NCBI GenBank assembly: GCA_964007475.1
Contig: CAXFZM010000052.1
Location: 372,001-436,000 of the forward strand
DNA length: 64,000 nt
Reading direction: 5' to 3'
From: Hybos culiciformis
Lineage: Eukaryota > Arthropoda > Insecta > Diptera > Hybotidae
Below are positions 1-11,934 of the stretch, one piece after another (the stretch's first letter is position 1; every line of letters begins with the position of its first letter). The notes beneath the pieces were generated by a model. The model saw nothing but the letters and a program-made list of their open reading frames with translations. It did not search any database and was not told the DNA's origin. The position numbers and the translations under genes were made by a program.

Positions 1-1383
1 TTCTGCGCAAAATGGCAGATCATTATGCTTATCGTGAAGTTCTTTCGGATAATGTTAATCTACTTCTAATATATAACCTATTTTTGAATCATCTGCGACT
101 AGTAGGACGTCAAAATTAGAGAACTCTAGCAGCCATTGAAAATTGTTATAAGGTAAATATTGAGTCATTGCCCATCCATATAAATTATTAGCATCGACAT
201 ATATTATATACAAGGGCCTTTCAATTGGGTTAAATTCTTCAGCCATATATTTATTATTTGCTTCTGAATATCTCATACTGCATTGACTTATACCCCCACG
301 AATACCTCGTTGGCACATTTTCACTTTTTCAATATCCGTCAACAACTCTAAATTTGATTTTGTGTATTTTAACATTGCATCCCAACTTAATCCTGGCGCT
401 GTGAAATAATGCGCCGGATCGAGATTATATATTTTTTTGCAAACGCCTCTAAAATTTTCAAAAACATCAGCCAGCAGCAAAACATTTGACTTCAAATATA
501 ATTCCATATAATCTTTAAAAGTTTTGCAATTAAATTTAGACCACACATTTTGAGCGTGTGCATAATCCTCTTGGCTGCATTCTTTTTCATTCAACGAATC
601 TTTAAAACTTTGTATATCCGGCAAAGAAATTTCATCAAGTTTGTCGAATGAATCAAAATAATCATAGGGAAATATCCCTTTACGCTTTATTAACTCGAAC
701 TGCTCAATATCATTACACCAACTTTTCGCTACTTTTAAATCATCATCATCCAAATTTGAAACTAATGTTTCTAATTTTGATGACATAAAACGATATGAGT
801 CGAGAAATCTCAAAAAAAAACTTTCTTTGGCGTCAATTACGATTCTTTTCGATAAACTTATGTATAACTCTTTATTAAGCGGTATAACATGTATATCTCC
901 TGGAACTGTATTCAACTCTTTAAATATTAAATGGCTGTCATATCCAGAAAAATTGTGAAAGAATATTGGAAAATAATTGGGCAGTACATATTCAAGATTG
1001 CATTTTTGATGTGCTGCTCCTCTGTATTTACCCGTAAGATGGCAATGATCTCTCACTTTCACATCAGCGCTCCGAAATTTTTGCTCGCAAATATTACAAT
1101 TTCTAGCATTTTTAAAGTTATATATTTGCATTGACGTCAATGAATCCATTCGTACTGTTTTCTTTATATACTTTTTAAACAAAAATCGGCAATCGTCAAC
1201 TAAAGATTCTATAAATTCTTTAGAACATTTTTCTCCTGTAAAAACTCTATATTTATTCAAATTTACATCGAAAGAGCTCTTTATATAATATGCAAATGCG
1301 GCTGAAACATGAACTTTTGTGTTGATTGTTGATGATATTTCGGGGTTTTGATTGCATGCATCATATGGCTTTAAAATTGACTC
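1..1383 (-). pseudogene. Protein-primed family B DNA polymerase, C-terminal part (broken)
   Basis: This is the exonuclease-to-polymerase part of a family B DNA polymerase like those of Polintons/Mavericks and adintovirus-like elements. The longest open piece is 55-1260. Counting from its first Met, an HNH/endonuclease VII-like zinc patch has Cys55, Cys58, DHCH at 71-74 and Cys87. An Exo II-like motif HNFSGYD lies near 102-108, and polymerase motif A (DANNLYG, D356) lies near the end. The frame is open upstream of that Met to about 1383. At 55-57 a single in-frame stop interrupts it, and the same frame then stays open to the window edge with family-like residues. Motifs B and C would lie beyond position 1. 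The upstream half is in another frame (1371-2441). It is an inactivated relic. Polinton and adintovirus origin cannot be separated without capsid or integrase neighbours. Confidence 0.8.
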
Positions 1384-2441
1384 GGCCCCACTATTTTAGC
1401 ATCCTTGTTTTTCCCACCAAACTCAAACCCATATAAATTAACACTTATGTCTTTATTTGATGCTTCAAACAACTTTATTTGTTTTATTATTAATGGAAAT
1501 TCTAGCTCCCTAAAATCAAGTTGGCTGACCTTGCAGTTTTCTAAATTTATAATGGAGTCTGCGATATTCTGAATTTTATATGAATTAACTCTATCTGGGC
1601 GCGCTATATACACGTTTTGCAATGCTGATATAATGCTCCACTTAAAACAATATTCATCATCATTATGCACATTAATACAGGCATGTTTTCCAGCAATATG
1701 TTTAGGTGTTTCAATATAATTTGACCCTCTTAACGGTTTATATTCGCATATATTCATTTCAAGGTGTAATATTCTTACTAGACTCCAACCACTATCTTTT
1801 TCTTGAAATTCTTCTGTTTGCGTATTGACTTTATCAATCATTTCTTCATAAATATTAGCAGCGTCATCTGCCTCTAATAGGGGCCTCATTTTTGTGTTAA
1901 ATGATTTTACACTAATAATCAATTCATCATCATCATCATCGTTTGATTTTTTCGGTTTTACATACTCACCCATCAATTCAATATTAAATTTTATCGCTCC
2001 GTGATCATATAATTCTCTTTTCAATAAATTAACTGCGTCCTTTTTTATTCTATGCATAAATTCTTTTGGGTCTAACAATGGATCATCTTTATTTTCTATT
2101 AAGTATGTTGCAATTCTAGATTTGAATAATTGCCTAAATTTTTTTATCCCATCAGAAACATCCACAGCAATTTTCCCTTTATGTTCAAATGTTCTTATAT
2201 GGCAATGCCAATTTTTTTTATCTATATATAAATCGCAATCAACACAATATTGCAAATTTGATGGTGCGGGCGCTCTTTCAATATCCGCCCCTCCACTTCT
2301 TGATGCAATTGCCTCTCTTAAAATCTTCTTTGGGGGCTCCGCCACATCATCATCTTTATGTCTTCGATGTATGTGCCGCTGTAAATTTCTAGGCAACATT
2401 TCTACTCCACACTTCCCACATAATGTTTTTGCGTTGATCAT
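1371..2441 (-). pseudogene. Protein-primed family B DNA polymerase, N-terminal zinc-finger part (broken)
   Basis: This 356-residue frame is the N-terminal half of the same polymerase-type protein. Two C2H2-like fingers are visible: C8, C11, H23, H28, and C66, C69, H81, H87. An acidic linker and the block around PLRGSNYIETPKHIA and DDEYCFKWSIISAL follow. That block is characteristic of the large insect genome proteins that carry this polymerase. The frame ends at 1371-1373, where the downstream part continues in a different frame from about 1383. Compared with the usual family layout, the stretch carrying the CxxC knuckle and most of Exo I is absent, so a deletion and a frameshift coincide at this junction. 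Start chosen: the ATG at 2441, just before the first finger. The gene is not functional as it stands. Confidence 0.75.
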
Positions 2442-3213
2442 CTTAATTTTAGAAGGCTTATGTTTTAAAATCGGGTTGTGTCGATCTATTTATATTATAA
2501 TTTTTATGATTCATTGGCGAAATAGTTCTATTAAATGTATATGTATTATTTTTAATGGCAAAAAATTAAAAAATTACTATGATTAATATGTTTATGATGA
2601 ATTGATTTTGTTGCTCCATTTCTTGCTAGAAAAAATATTCATGTACGATGGCTTATTTTGTTTTTTACTATAAAATTCTTATAACCACAACAATAGTGGG
2701 GCGAAATAAAATTCCCCATTCATATTTCAAATAGAAGGTTATAATATTTTTAATAAAGTTTATTGTTTACTTTTTCCTAACTATTTTTTATTATAAAATT
2801 CTTAAAACCACAACAATAGTGGGAAAAAATTATATTGAATTCAACTTCAAGGTCGAGGGAAATAAAATTCATTATAAATAAGAAAAAATATTAAAATATT
2901 ACTAAAATAAATGTCATCCTTTTTCAAAATGTCTTTTTTTGTTAAGATCTTTTCTTGTTTTGTTAAGATCTTTTCTTTTTTCTTAATATCTTTTTATTTT
3001 CAGCACTAAGCTTTTCACCACTTACTTCGAACTTTAACCACTTCGAGCTTTTCACCACTTACTCCAATTTTGTGGGAGGACCCTCACATAATTTTGTGGC
3101 AAAGTCCCTACATCCTACCTACTTATATATATATGTATATATATTTATTTATTTATATATATAATGTAATAATGTGCGCATTAGATATATTTTTTTATTC
3201 AAAAAAATACTGA
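2442..3213. other. Non-coding AT-rich spacer with short repeats
   Basis: No gene seen. A segment around the motif AACCACAACAATAGTGGG occurs twice (about 2665-2705 and 2788-2825), each followed by a run of A. GTTAAGATCTTTTCTT-like units recur at 2940-2985. CACTTACT/CGAGCTTTTCACC units repeat at 3010-3065. TA-rich DNA precedes the transposon. Confidence 0.5.
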
Positions 3214-3215
3214 TA

Positions 3216-3270
3216 TAGTACGATTCAAATCACTTGACCAATCCGTTATGCAAAGTTTTCCCTTTCCATT
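3216..3270 (+). repeat. Left TIR of the DD82E transposon
   Basis: This 55-bp repeat matches the reverse complement of 5288-5342 with one mismatch (T versus C in CAAAGTTTTCCC / CAAAGCTTTCCC). It is preceded by the TA target site. Confidence 0.92.
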
Positions 3271-3739
3271 ACAAAATTTGCATGAGCTTTTTTCTTAAAT
3301 AATTTCTCCTACATTTCGTATACAGTCCATACAAATTATTGCATTAAAAAAAAAAAAAATTGCGACAGAACACACGTCTTTATACTTCTAAAATTAGAAG
3401 GGCACTAAATATTTTTATTTTTTAATCATATCGTTACCGTTCGAATTTTTTTTTTAAATGCACAGTAGGCTAGTACAACGTTATTATTTTTTTTTGTATA
3501 GAAAATCAAAATTAATAAAAAATGTGGCAAAAACTAACAAACAAATTTCTATTCGCAACACTTATTTAATTTTAAATATTTTTTGTTATTGTGGTCCGTA
3601 AAATAGTTTTAATATCACGAAATATCGAAAGCAGACGTTTTTTTCACCCATATTTTTATAATTAATATAATAATTATAATTAATTTTTATAGTTAAAAGT
3701 GATAATAAACTTAAAAAATTTAATTTTGAATTTTGGAAA

Positions 3740-5143
3740 ATGAGTTTCGTTCAAGGAAAACCAATAAAAAGCCAAGCTAGACGATTAATTTATAAAATTT
3801 TTTTAAAATTTTTGAAAGAAGCTGTAGAAGCTAAAGTTCAAGATAGCAGGTCACAAGCTTATAGCAGAACTGTTGAATTGTCAGAGGTCTCGGACAAAAC
3901 TGCCAGGCGAATCGTTCAAGAAGGAGAAGAATGTAAAGGAATATTTAACTCTCCAACTAAACAGGTACAGCACAAAAAATGGAAAACAGAAATTGATAGT
4001 TTTGATCAAGCGGCTATTCGCAGATTAATTTATAATTTCCATCTAGAAGAACAACAAGTAGTAACACTAAAAAAATTATTACCAAAAGTTAACGGAAATT
4101 TAAATTTAACATTAAGTTTAACTTCATTAAATAGAATTTTAAAAAAAATGGGTTTTAAATTTAGAAAAACGGAGAACAACAGAAAATTGCTATGCGAAAG
4201 AGCAGATATTCGGCTTGCACGGATTAAATATATCTCCAAGATACAAGAATACAGAAGAAAAAATTTGAATATTGTGTACTTAGACGAAACATATATACAT
4301 GCCGGTCATACAAAGTCGAGGTGTTGGTCTGATTTAAGCAATAAGGGCTTATTAACTAATATTTCAAAAGGCAACAGACTAATTGTCCTACATGCTGGAG
4401 GTGAAAATGGGTTCATTCCTAATTGTTTCCTTATTTTCAAATCTGGAACTAAGTCTGGAGATTACCATGATGAAATGAATTTTGAAAATTTCTCCAAATG
4501 GTTAGTCGAACAATTGTTGCCAAATTTAGTTACACCTTCAATTATTGTACTAGATAATGCGTCTTACCACAACAAACTTGATGAAAAAGTACCTACAATG
4601 AATTTTCGAAAAGCGGAGATGATAAGTTGGTTACGAGATAAGGGTATAAAAAATTATTTATATTTAACTTAATTTGTATTTATTTATTCTAATTTTTCAG
4701 GTGTGGATTTTTCTGAAAATTTGTTAAAACCAGAACTATACGAAATTATAAAACAAAAAAAGGATAGGAATTTGAAATTTCAAATAGACAAAATTATTAA
4801 AAATGCTGGGCACGAAGTTCTTCGTCTACCACCTTACCATCCTGACTTAAATCCTATTGAAAAAATTTGGGGCATTGCAAAGGGTCGTGTAGCTGCTCGC
4901 AATACCACCTTCAAATTAAATGATGTACTAGAATTTGCAAAAGAGGAATTCGACAAAATAAGTGCCAACGATTGGAAGAGTGTATGTGAGCATATTAAAA
5001 AGGAGGAGCAAAATTATAGAAAAACAGATATTTCATGGGATACATTTACAGACAAATTAATTATAAATTTAAATGATAGCTCCAGCAGCTCAACAGACTT
5101 TGAGACAGATAGTTGGCTGGCTCCTAAAAAACAAAAGAATTAA
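3740..5143 (+). CDS. DD82E (Sailor-like) transposase, one intron
   Basis: This is a transposase that would cut and rejoin the element's ends in the nucleus. Exon 1 is 3740-4643 and exon 2 is 4701-5143. The 57-bp intron 4644-4700 starts GTATAA and ends TTTTTCAG, and splicing gives a 448-residue protein without a stop. Residues 1-150 look like helix-turn-helix DNA-binding domains (TARRIVQEGEE; SLNRILKKMGFKFRK). The catalytic core has D182 (YLDETYIHAG), D272 (VLDNASYHN) and E355 (PPYHPDLNPIEKIWG). There are 82 residues between the last two, against 34-41 in ordinary Tc1/mariner enzymes. The C-terminus is Ser-rich and ends in a basic PKKQKN tail, a plausible nuclear signal. Start: first ATG of the frame, about 470 bp inside the left TIR. 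Unspliced, translation would stop before E355, so splicing is needed for a full catalytic core. Confidence 0.88.
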
Positions 5144-5287
5144 TTTCAAATTTATTGAATATGTATAATTTCATATTATGTATAATTATGTATAATTTCA
5201 TATTACAATATCAAAAGCTCTTTTTTATGTATTGGAAACTAAAATATTATTCCCCTTTGAAAAAAGTTCAGAAATTAATTTTTTTTT

Positions 5288-5342
5288 AATGGAAAGGGAA
5301 AGCTTTGCATAACGGATTGGTCAAGTGATTTGAATCGTACTA
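5288..5342 (-). repeat. Right TIR of the DD82E transposon
   Basis: This is the inverted partner of 3216-3270, followed by TA. Similarity stops sharply inside both TIRs. Confidence 0.92.
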
Positions 5343-5344
5343 TA

Positions 5345-6021
5345 CCTTAAAAACAGGGAATTATATATTTTGTTAGAATACTCATGAACGGTTAATTAAC
5401 AATTAATTATTATCGTTAAAGTAAATAATACCTATTTTATTCAGAGATTTAAGTTATTAATCCATTTATTCAAAAAAATTAAGTTTAATATAAAAAATTT
5501 TTAATAAACTCAGTTGTCGAGGGTTTTGTAAATATACTAATTTTTTACAATTTTTATATTAGTAGTATTAATAAACAAATAAATATTAAATAATTTTTTA
5601 ATAAAACTAACTTGAATGACCAAAAAAAGATTAACTAATATATAATGTTATATGATTTTATTTTTTTTTGTCTAATTTTTTTAGTTTTGCGTAATTGAAG
5701 ATCAAGTTCGTAAAGTTCGAGTCTTTTACGTTCGAGATTGTTCGAAAACCTCATCTCTTCTTTATTTGATTACTTTGTGGCTCTGGGTCTTTGTTTTCGT
5801 CCGACCTGTCGAAATAGTAAAAAGTTAAATTGATTCTCAAAAATTCTTTTTTTAATATTACTTACATTTTTCTTAAATTTTTTTTTAGTTTTTTTTCTAA
5901 TTTTTTTTCTCAAATTTTTTATTTTATCACGGAAAAATTTCAAATAAAAACGATGAATAAAATTTTCTTAAGCCAAAAATACATTAAAGCATTGACGTCG
6001 AACATTTTAGTATAATTTTTT
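5345..6021. other. Non-coding AT-rich spacer
   Basis: No gene or clear repeat structure seen. The open frames here are low-complexity Phe/Ile/Lys runs in T-rich DNA. Confidence 0.4.
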
Positions 6022-6807
6022 TTGTAGGTGTTAAATTTAGACACGATTCCATCTTTTTGGAATCGTGTATCGTTGATTAAATGTGGAGAAAATAAAAGAT
6101 GTTCGTTAATTTTTCTAACATTTACATTTATTTTGACTTAAATAACATTAATTATAAATTTATGATAAAAAATTTTGGATAATTTTTATGTTTTTTCTTT
6201 CAATTAAATTATATGGTTTCGTTTACCAAATTAAAGTTTGAATTTTTTCACAATGATAATTAGTTCGACACAAAGTCACAAATTTTGGATAATGTTTTAT
6301 GTTTTGGCGTTCACTTAAAAGCCTAGCAAATTAAGTTTTGAATTTTTTCACAATGATAATTAGTTGGACCGAACACAAGAAAAATTGACAAGTAGAAAAT
6401 GTTTTGATGAAAAATTTTATATGACATGGATACACAGTGAATTTTTTGTTCTTTACTTAGGTTTAATAGTTTTAAGATTACGACCGAACTGTACTAAGTT
6501 TAAAAATACAATGAGAATTAAAATAACAATTTCTATCAATTATAAGTCCAAAAAATTTGTCAAAACACTAAACTTCAGCAAAAATAAATTTTTATGATTG
6601 CACAATAAACAGAAAAGGTTTTAAGTTTTTATGATTGCAAAATACACAGGAAATTATAAAACGTGTGAGGTATTTTGTACGTAAAAAGAAACTCGAAAAA
6701 TGCTTACGTTTGGATTTATAATTGATAAAAAATATTATCTACAAAGAAAAAGAATTTTAAAACTCTCAAGCAAAATTTTTATGTTGTAAAAGTTTTAAAA
6801 ATTTTGT
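6022..6807 (+). repeat. Dispersed repeat, copy 1 of an inverted pair
   Basis: This copy is diverged but clearly alignable, in reverse complement, with 15390-15990. Shared landmarks are a hairpin-like CACGATTCC...GGAATCGTG at 6040-6066, ATTAAATGTGG, CTAACATTTACA, ATAAAACGTGTGA, and CTTACGTTTGGATTTATA near 6710. Within it, a ~110-bp segment ending CACAATGATAATTAGTT is duplicated in tandem (about 6173-6282 and 6283-6365). The copy is cut at 6807 by the poly-A end of the LINE. The source element is unknown. Confidence 0.65.
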
Positions 6808-7245
6808 CCAATTTTTTTTTATTTTATTTTTTTTTAACTACAAAGTTGGGTTGGGGGTGTATCTTAACACCACTGCACTTCAAGGCAATAAATTGCCATG
6901 AAAACTTTACCATCACTCTCACATACATGCTAATATGAGAGGAGAGCGCTCGCTAAGAAGCATGCAATGGAAAATTAGTATAACCACCAAACGATGCTTA
7001 AATCAAGCATCAGAAAAAAAGGACTTATATAAAAAAAAAACACTAAACACTAAAAACAAGTCTCGTTTCTGATAAATAACGAAATCACTAGTGACATAAC
7101 ACATAACACAAAGAATAGTTTCCCTAGTAAAAAATTTTAAAATAAGAGGGTGAATATTAGAAGAAAAAGTTAATTAAAAAAATATAAATAAGAAGAAATA
7201 TTAATTAAAGTTTTCCAAAGTTATTAGCGCAAAAAGAATTAGTCT

Positions 7246-9990
7246 TTAAACCAGCTTTAAGGGATGCCTTAGAGATATTAAGGTCAAAAACATGATGATT
7301 TTTATTAGCAAAAGCAAGCATTCGAGAAATGGGATCATTGCATTATATTCGGTTCTATGGAAAGCAACTTCCAATAAGTTAGTAGTACGGAGGCTTGTGG
7401 TATTAACTCGAAAGTTGATCTGCTCCAGAATAAAAGAAATAATTTCACCAATAATAATTTGATAAATGAAAACAACATCAGTAAATTCACGTCTGTCTTG
7501 AAGAGATTCAAGCTTAATGAGATTTAAGCGCTCTCTATACGGTGGAAGGATTAAGTATCCTCCCAAGGAAGATGCCTCAATGCAAATCTAAGAAATTTTT
7601 TTTGGACGGATTCGACTCTATTGATGTCGACAGAAAAAAAGGGTGACCATACTTGAGAGGCATATTCTAACAATGGTCTTACAAGAGATGTAAAAAGAAA
7701 TCTAGTTATAAATGGGTCACAGAACTCTCTTGACCAACGTTTAATAAAACCTAGAGTGGAATTTACTTTACTTACAATTGAATTAAAATGTGGTTGAAAT
7801 GTCAATTGGCAATCACATAAAATGCCGAGATCTCTAACTTCATTGACTCTGGGAATACGAATATTATTAAGTGTATATTGAAAATTAATAGGATTTCTTT
7901 TCCTTGAAAATGATATATTTTGACACTTAGACACATTAAGAAGAAGATTATTCTTAATACACCAAAGGCCAAAGCTATTAAGATCAGTTTGTAAGAGATT
8001 GCAGTCTGAAAGACCAGAAATTTTTTTTTAAATTTTCATATCATCGGCATAAATGTTATGATCGCTATCCGAAATGATGAGTGAAACATCATTAATAGCG
8101 ATCATGAAATCAAGTGGACCGAGATGGCTACCTTGAGGCACTCCAGAAGTAGCTGTGTATGTTGTAGATATTGCAGAGCGAAATTTGACCTGATAATCCC
8201 GAGGACGAAGCCAAGATTTTTCCACTCAATAAAAGAAGGTGGGAAACCATACGCAGCCAATTTAAATAAAATAATCTGATGAGGAAGAACATTGAATGCT
8301 TTGCTAAAGTCCGTGTATACGGAATCAGTCTGAAAACCTTTCTCCATCTTATCCCTATAAGGTGAAGTAATTTCTATAAGATTGGTAGTAGTAGACCTAC
8401 CCTTAAGAAACCCATGCTGATTATGAGTAATAAAATTCTTGCAATAAAAATGTATATCTTCAGAAATAACAGCTTCAAAAAGCTTAGGAATTGAAGAAAC
8501 TTTAGCTATTGGACGATAATTTAAAACGTCAGCTTTGCAACCTTTCTTGAAAAGGGGTATGATATATGAATGTTTCCAGATTTTCGGGAAGTAACCGGTT
8601 AATAAAGATCTATTAAAAATAATAGATAGAGGATTACATAAAGTAGAAGCACAATTTTTCAAGATTATCGGTGGGACACCATCAGGTCCAGAAGAACAGT
8701 CATCTTGAAGCTTAGATAAAACTTGAAAAGTTCATTCACTTCAATGCATATTGCGGTCATAGAAGTTTGCGGTTAATTGTTTAAATAACTGAAATAGGCA
8801 GTATCAACACTGAAGTTTGAGTCAGAAAAAGAACTGGAGAAATGGTTAGCAAAAAAATTAGCTACAGTTAGGTCATCATTGGAAGAGGTATTCTTGAAAC
8901 TAAGAGTTTGAGGATAACTATCCCTTTTCCTCTTAGAATTAATAAAACTAAAGAATCTTTTAGGATCCTTTAATATGTCAAGCTTTGTCTTGTTTAAATA
9001 CTCCTCATATTGAGACTCAAACAAGATTCTGAACTCATTGAATAAATATTGAAAAGTCTCATGGTCGGCTTCACTTCCGGTTATTAAGAAATTTTTCCAA
9101 GCCTTATTTTTCCTGTTTCTTAGAGCTTTTAGTTCTCTATTAAACCAGGGAGGCGAACAAGATCTCATGTCCCTTCTAGTAAAAAGTGGACATGATAATG
9201 AAAAACCATTGAAAAGAATTTCATAAAAGGAGTCAGCCATCGAGTCCAAGTCCAAATCCACATCATTAAGGAATGAAAAGTTAGCCTGGCTGAGGTAACT
9301 ATTGAGTTTAATGAAATCAGTTTTCCTATAATTGAACTCAGAAGAGCTTTGCGGAATTATTTCATTGGACTCAAAAACACTAAATATAAAATTCATAGGG
9401 GGGTGAAATCTATTTCTTGAACAGTGCAATTAGCTGGATCGGAAAAGAAAATGAGATCCAACTGTCTATTCGCTTTGAAAATTTGAAAGAGAGGAACTGC
9501 TGAAACAGCATCAAGAAAATCAATCTCCACACATGAGGAGGGTGTAGCAGAAATCAGGTAGTCAACCTCATCAGATTCAATCCATCTCAAATAGGGTAAA
9601 TTGAAATCACCCAGAAGTAAAAATTCATCAGTTTCTGATAGAATGTCAGAAACAAAATTAATAGCATTTAAAACCTCATCGTAACCAGAAGTGTTACCGG
9701 GGCTAATATAAAAAAATGAAGATAGATTTACAAGAAGTCTTCAGTTTAATAGCAACAGCATCAATGAAAGAATAAGAAGGAAGAGAAATCACAGTAACAT
9801 CAAGGTGAGGACGTGTCGCTATTAGAGCTCCAACACCTTTCGGAATATTTGAGCTGTCACCCTCAATATTAGGGTAACGATCTTTACGAAAAATTTGAAA
9901 GCAGGGAGAAAAAAGTTCGTTACTAAGGATGCCTTTATGAAGCCAAGTCTCCGCTAAGGCATAAATGTCAAAATTGAGTGTATCAGATTT
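7246..9990 (-). pseudogene. LINE ORF2: endonuclease-reverse transcriptase (frameshifted)
   Basis: This would nick target DNA and copy the element RNA. Reading from high to low coordinates: endonuclease pieces carry AETWL near 9940 and LLLGDFNLP near 9620, followed by the ANRQLDLIFFSD block in 9393-9590. A linker frame at 8773-9429 has PPWFNRELKALRNRKNKAW. The reverse transcriptase in 8102-8662 has SYIIPLFKKG, LNYRPIAKVSSIPKLFE, HGFLKGRSTTTNL and YTDFSKAFNVL. Then 8028-8225 has ATSGVPQGSHLGPLDF and YADDMKI, and 7551-7934 has the C-terminal block VRPLLEYASQVWSP, with a tail at 7246-7566. At least five frame breaks separate these parts. The catalytic YADD survives although the gene is dead. Confidence 0.8.
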
Positions 9991-10009
9991 TAGGAAAATA
10001 ATCTTACAC

Positions 10010-11020
10010 TTAGAACGAAGTCCCCTTAGATATTGATAGTAAAGGGACAGTTTTTCTAGTTTTTTGGAGGGTGATCTCGTCCAAGTCGTGGTTTACGATT
10101 TTTGACAGTAGAGTTTCGGATTTGGCATTAGAAATATTTAACTTGAAAGAGGAAACTGCACTGGTGGTTTTACTTATTTTGATACATTTGATGCTGTCAA
10201 TGTTAAGGGTAGATTTACCTCTTATGTAACTGATAACATCGTCAGAGGTAGTGTCGGGCGCTAATCTTGAAATAAATATAGGCCTTGGAGGAGGAATTAC
10301 TTGAAGAGATCTATTCGGATTGAGGTTATTAATTATAGGAGCGGGTATAATTTGAGGTTCTGCTAATTTAGCAGGCGAATTAACTTGAGAACAGATACCT
10401 GAGACTAAATTGGGAGGAATAGCTGTGAGTGAAAGAGACTGAGACGGCATTGTGATCTGTTGAAGGGGAGTACCCTGAAATGTTGGTAAAACCTGAACAG
10501 GGTTTTTAGAAATTGAAGTGTTTGTGGAACCCTGAAGAGGTGGTAAGATCTGACTGGGGCGCGATAAAGAGGTATTATTTGAAGGAATGTGAAAACTATT
10601 ATTGCTTGGATCAGTTTGGGCAGAATCAGGTTGATATCTGACGAAAGTCAGAATTAAAGTAGAATTTATTGAAATATGTTGAGGTTTTTCGTTAATAATA
10701 AAAGAGTTGGAAGAATCTTGAGAGTCATCCTGAGCGGTTTTCGGAAAACTTATTAAGTTTCATCACATCCGCTGAAACTAGTTCCAATGAAGTTAATAAA
10801 GAAGCAAAGCACTTTTGAAATTTTTGGAAATCGAGATGAAGCCTTCTCAACTGAGCACACAGGGAAGATACGGAAAGTTTTTTACAATCAACTTATACAA
10901 AATACGGCCGTTTAGGCCAATACAAGTCATGTGAAATGAACTCTTACATGTGCCTCCGCAAGCCCACATAGGTTGCTGAGACACTGCAACGCACTTTCCA
11001 AAATCGCATTTAAAATTCAT
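10010..11020 (-). pseudogene. LINE ORF1: zinc-finger/RNA-binding protein (broken)
   Basis: This is the nucleic-acid-binding first ORF of the LINE, immediately upstream of ORF2. It appears to start at the ATG at 11018-11020. The first residues form a PHD-like Cys/His cluster (CDFGKCVAVSQQ, then WACGGTCKSSFHMTCIGL) and a stop follows at about 10850. A helical segment (FQKFQKCFASLL, about 10740-10840) is in another frame. A Pro/Ser-rich linker leads into 10010-10450, where RPIFISRLAPDTTSDDVISYI marks the RRM-like C-terminal domain common in LINE ORF1 proteins. No CCHC knuckles were seen. The assignment of the PHD-like part is by Cys/His spacing only. Confidence 0.6.
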
Positions 11021-11934
11021 CACTAATAAACAGCAAAAAAAAAAAAAATATAATAAAATTTAGTCCAACGTAAAAGGTTACTACAGAAACAGAAAAAACT
11101 TTGGCATAAACCAAAAAGGCAAACAAATTTACAAACAATGCACTTAAAAAATGGAACAATAATTTTTGTCCCTTTTTTTTCTTTTTTTTTGACAAAAAAA
11201 TATTTTATATTATTATTATTATTATTTATTTTAATAACACAAAACACTATATAAAATTAATTAAAAAAAATGTATTAAAACACAACCGACAGACAACCGG
11301 TACAAATAGAATCAGAAACGATACTGAACAGTAGGGTTACCGGACATTAAATAGAAAATTTAGCCACATTTAAGTTAGATACCACATTGCTTACAGAAAG
11401 ATAATTTTTTTAAACCACACAAAACTGTGACTAAAAAAATTAAAAATGTAGTTTTCAATTTAAAAGTTACAGAATCTGGCCCTAGGGATAAAAATATAAG
11501 CTTCAGAATAGTGATTTTTAATTTCTACCATACAAAATCTCTGTAATTCAGATAAAACTAAGTACTTGTTAAAACTATAAGAAATGAAAGTGGTAAGCAA
11601 AAGTGAAATCAGTTATTTGTAAAAATAATAAACAATGTGTTGAAAAAAACAAAAAAAAAAAAAATATAAACAATACAAATAAATTTTTAATTGTCAAACT
11701 TACACCATAATTTAATTTTTATTTATGACTGAACGATTTATTAACTAAAACTATAAAATTTTCTAGTTTACATTTTATGTTTGAATACGATATAAATATT
11801 TACGTATCTACGCTTAAACACTTTTTTAATTATTTGTGCTCTTTAAACAAATTTATTTGAGCATCTATGATTTTTAGAAGACTATAACAGAAGTTGTCGA
11901 GAGCAAAATAAAAAAAAAATTAAAATAATAGATT
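11021..11934. other. Non-coding, AT-rich; possible LINE 5' UTR then spacer
   Basis: No gene recognised. It contains poly-A/T runs and an ATT microsatellite at about 11206-11226. The first part may be the LINE 5' UTR. Confidence 0.35.

Larger units (their letters stand above)
3216..5342 (+). mobile_element. Complete IS630-Tc1-mariner transposon, DD82E (Sailor-type)
   Basis: A 2,127-bp element has 55-bp terminal inverted repeats (3216-3270 and 5288-5342) that differ at one base. Each end starts TAGTACGATTCAAATCACTT and is flanked by TA (3214-3215 and 5343-5344), the TSD of the IS630-Tc1-mariner group. It carries one transposase gene (3740-5143) with no visible disruption, so it may be autonomous. 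The D-D-E spacing of 82 residues is the defining mark published for the Sailor superfamily. The near-perfect ends and open gene suggest recent activity. Confidence 0.9.
6808..11020 (-). mobile_element. Decayed non-LTR retrotransposon, Jockey-like
   Basis: A two-ORF LINE on the minus strand. The A-rich 3' tail lies at about 6808-6837, the 3' UTR at about 6840-7245, ORF2 at 7246-9990 and ORF1 at 10010-11020. Protein blocks are recognisable: endonuclease, reverse transcriptase with YADD, and the usual C-terminal segment. They are spread over several frames, so it cannot encode its enzymes. The 5' end is not sharply defined and may reach about 11060. The tail abuts sequence of the 6022-6807 repeat, which implies insertion into that repeat. 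The clade call (Jockey superfamily) rests on motif style only. Confidence 0.8.

Noticed and set aside
3181..5350. Viral or host gene reading of the 3740-5143 ORFs
   Set aside because: TIRs, TA duplications and the D-D-E pattern make a transposase certain enough to drop alternatives.
6808..11060. LINE target-site duplication (AAAATTTTGTCCAA at 6793 versus AAAATTTAGTCCAA at 11058)
   Set aside because: Suggestive, but the LINE 5' end is not independently defined and the match is short and AT-rich, so I did not call it.
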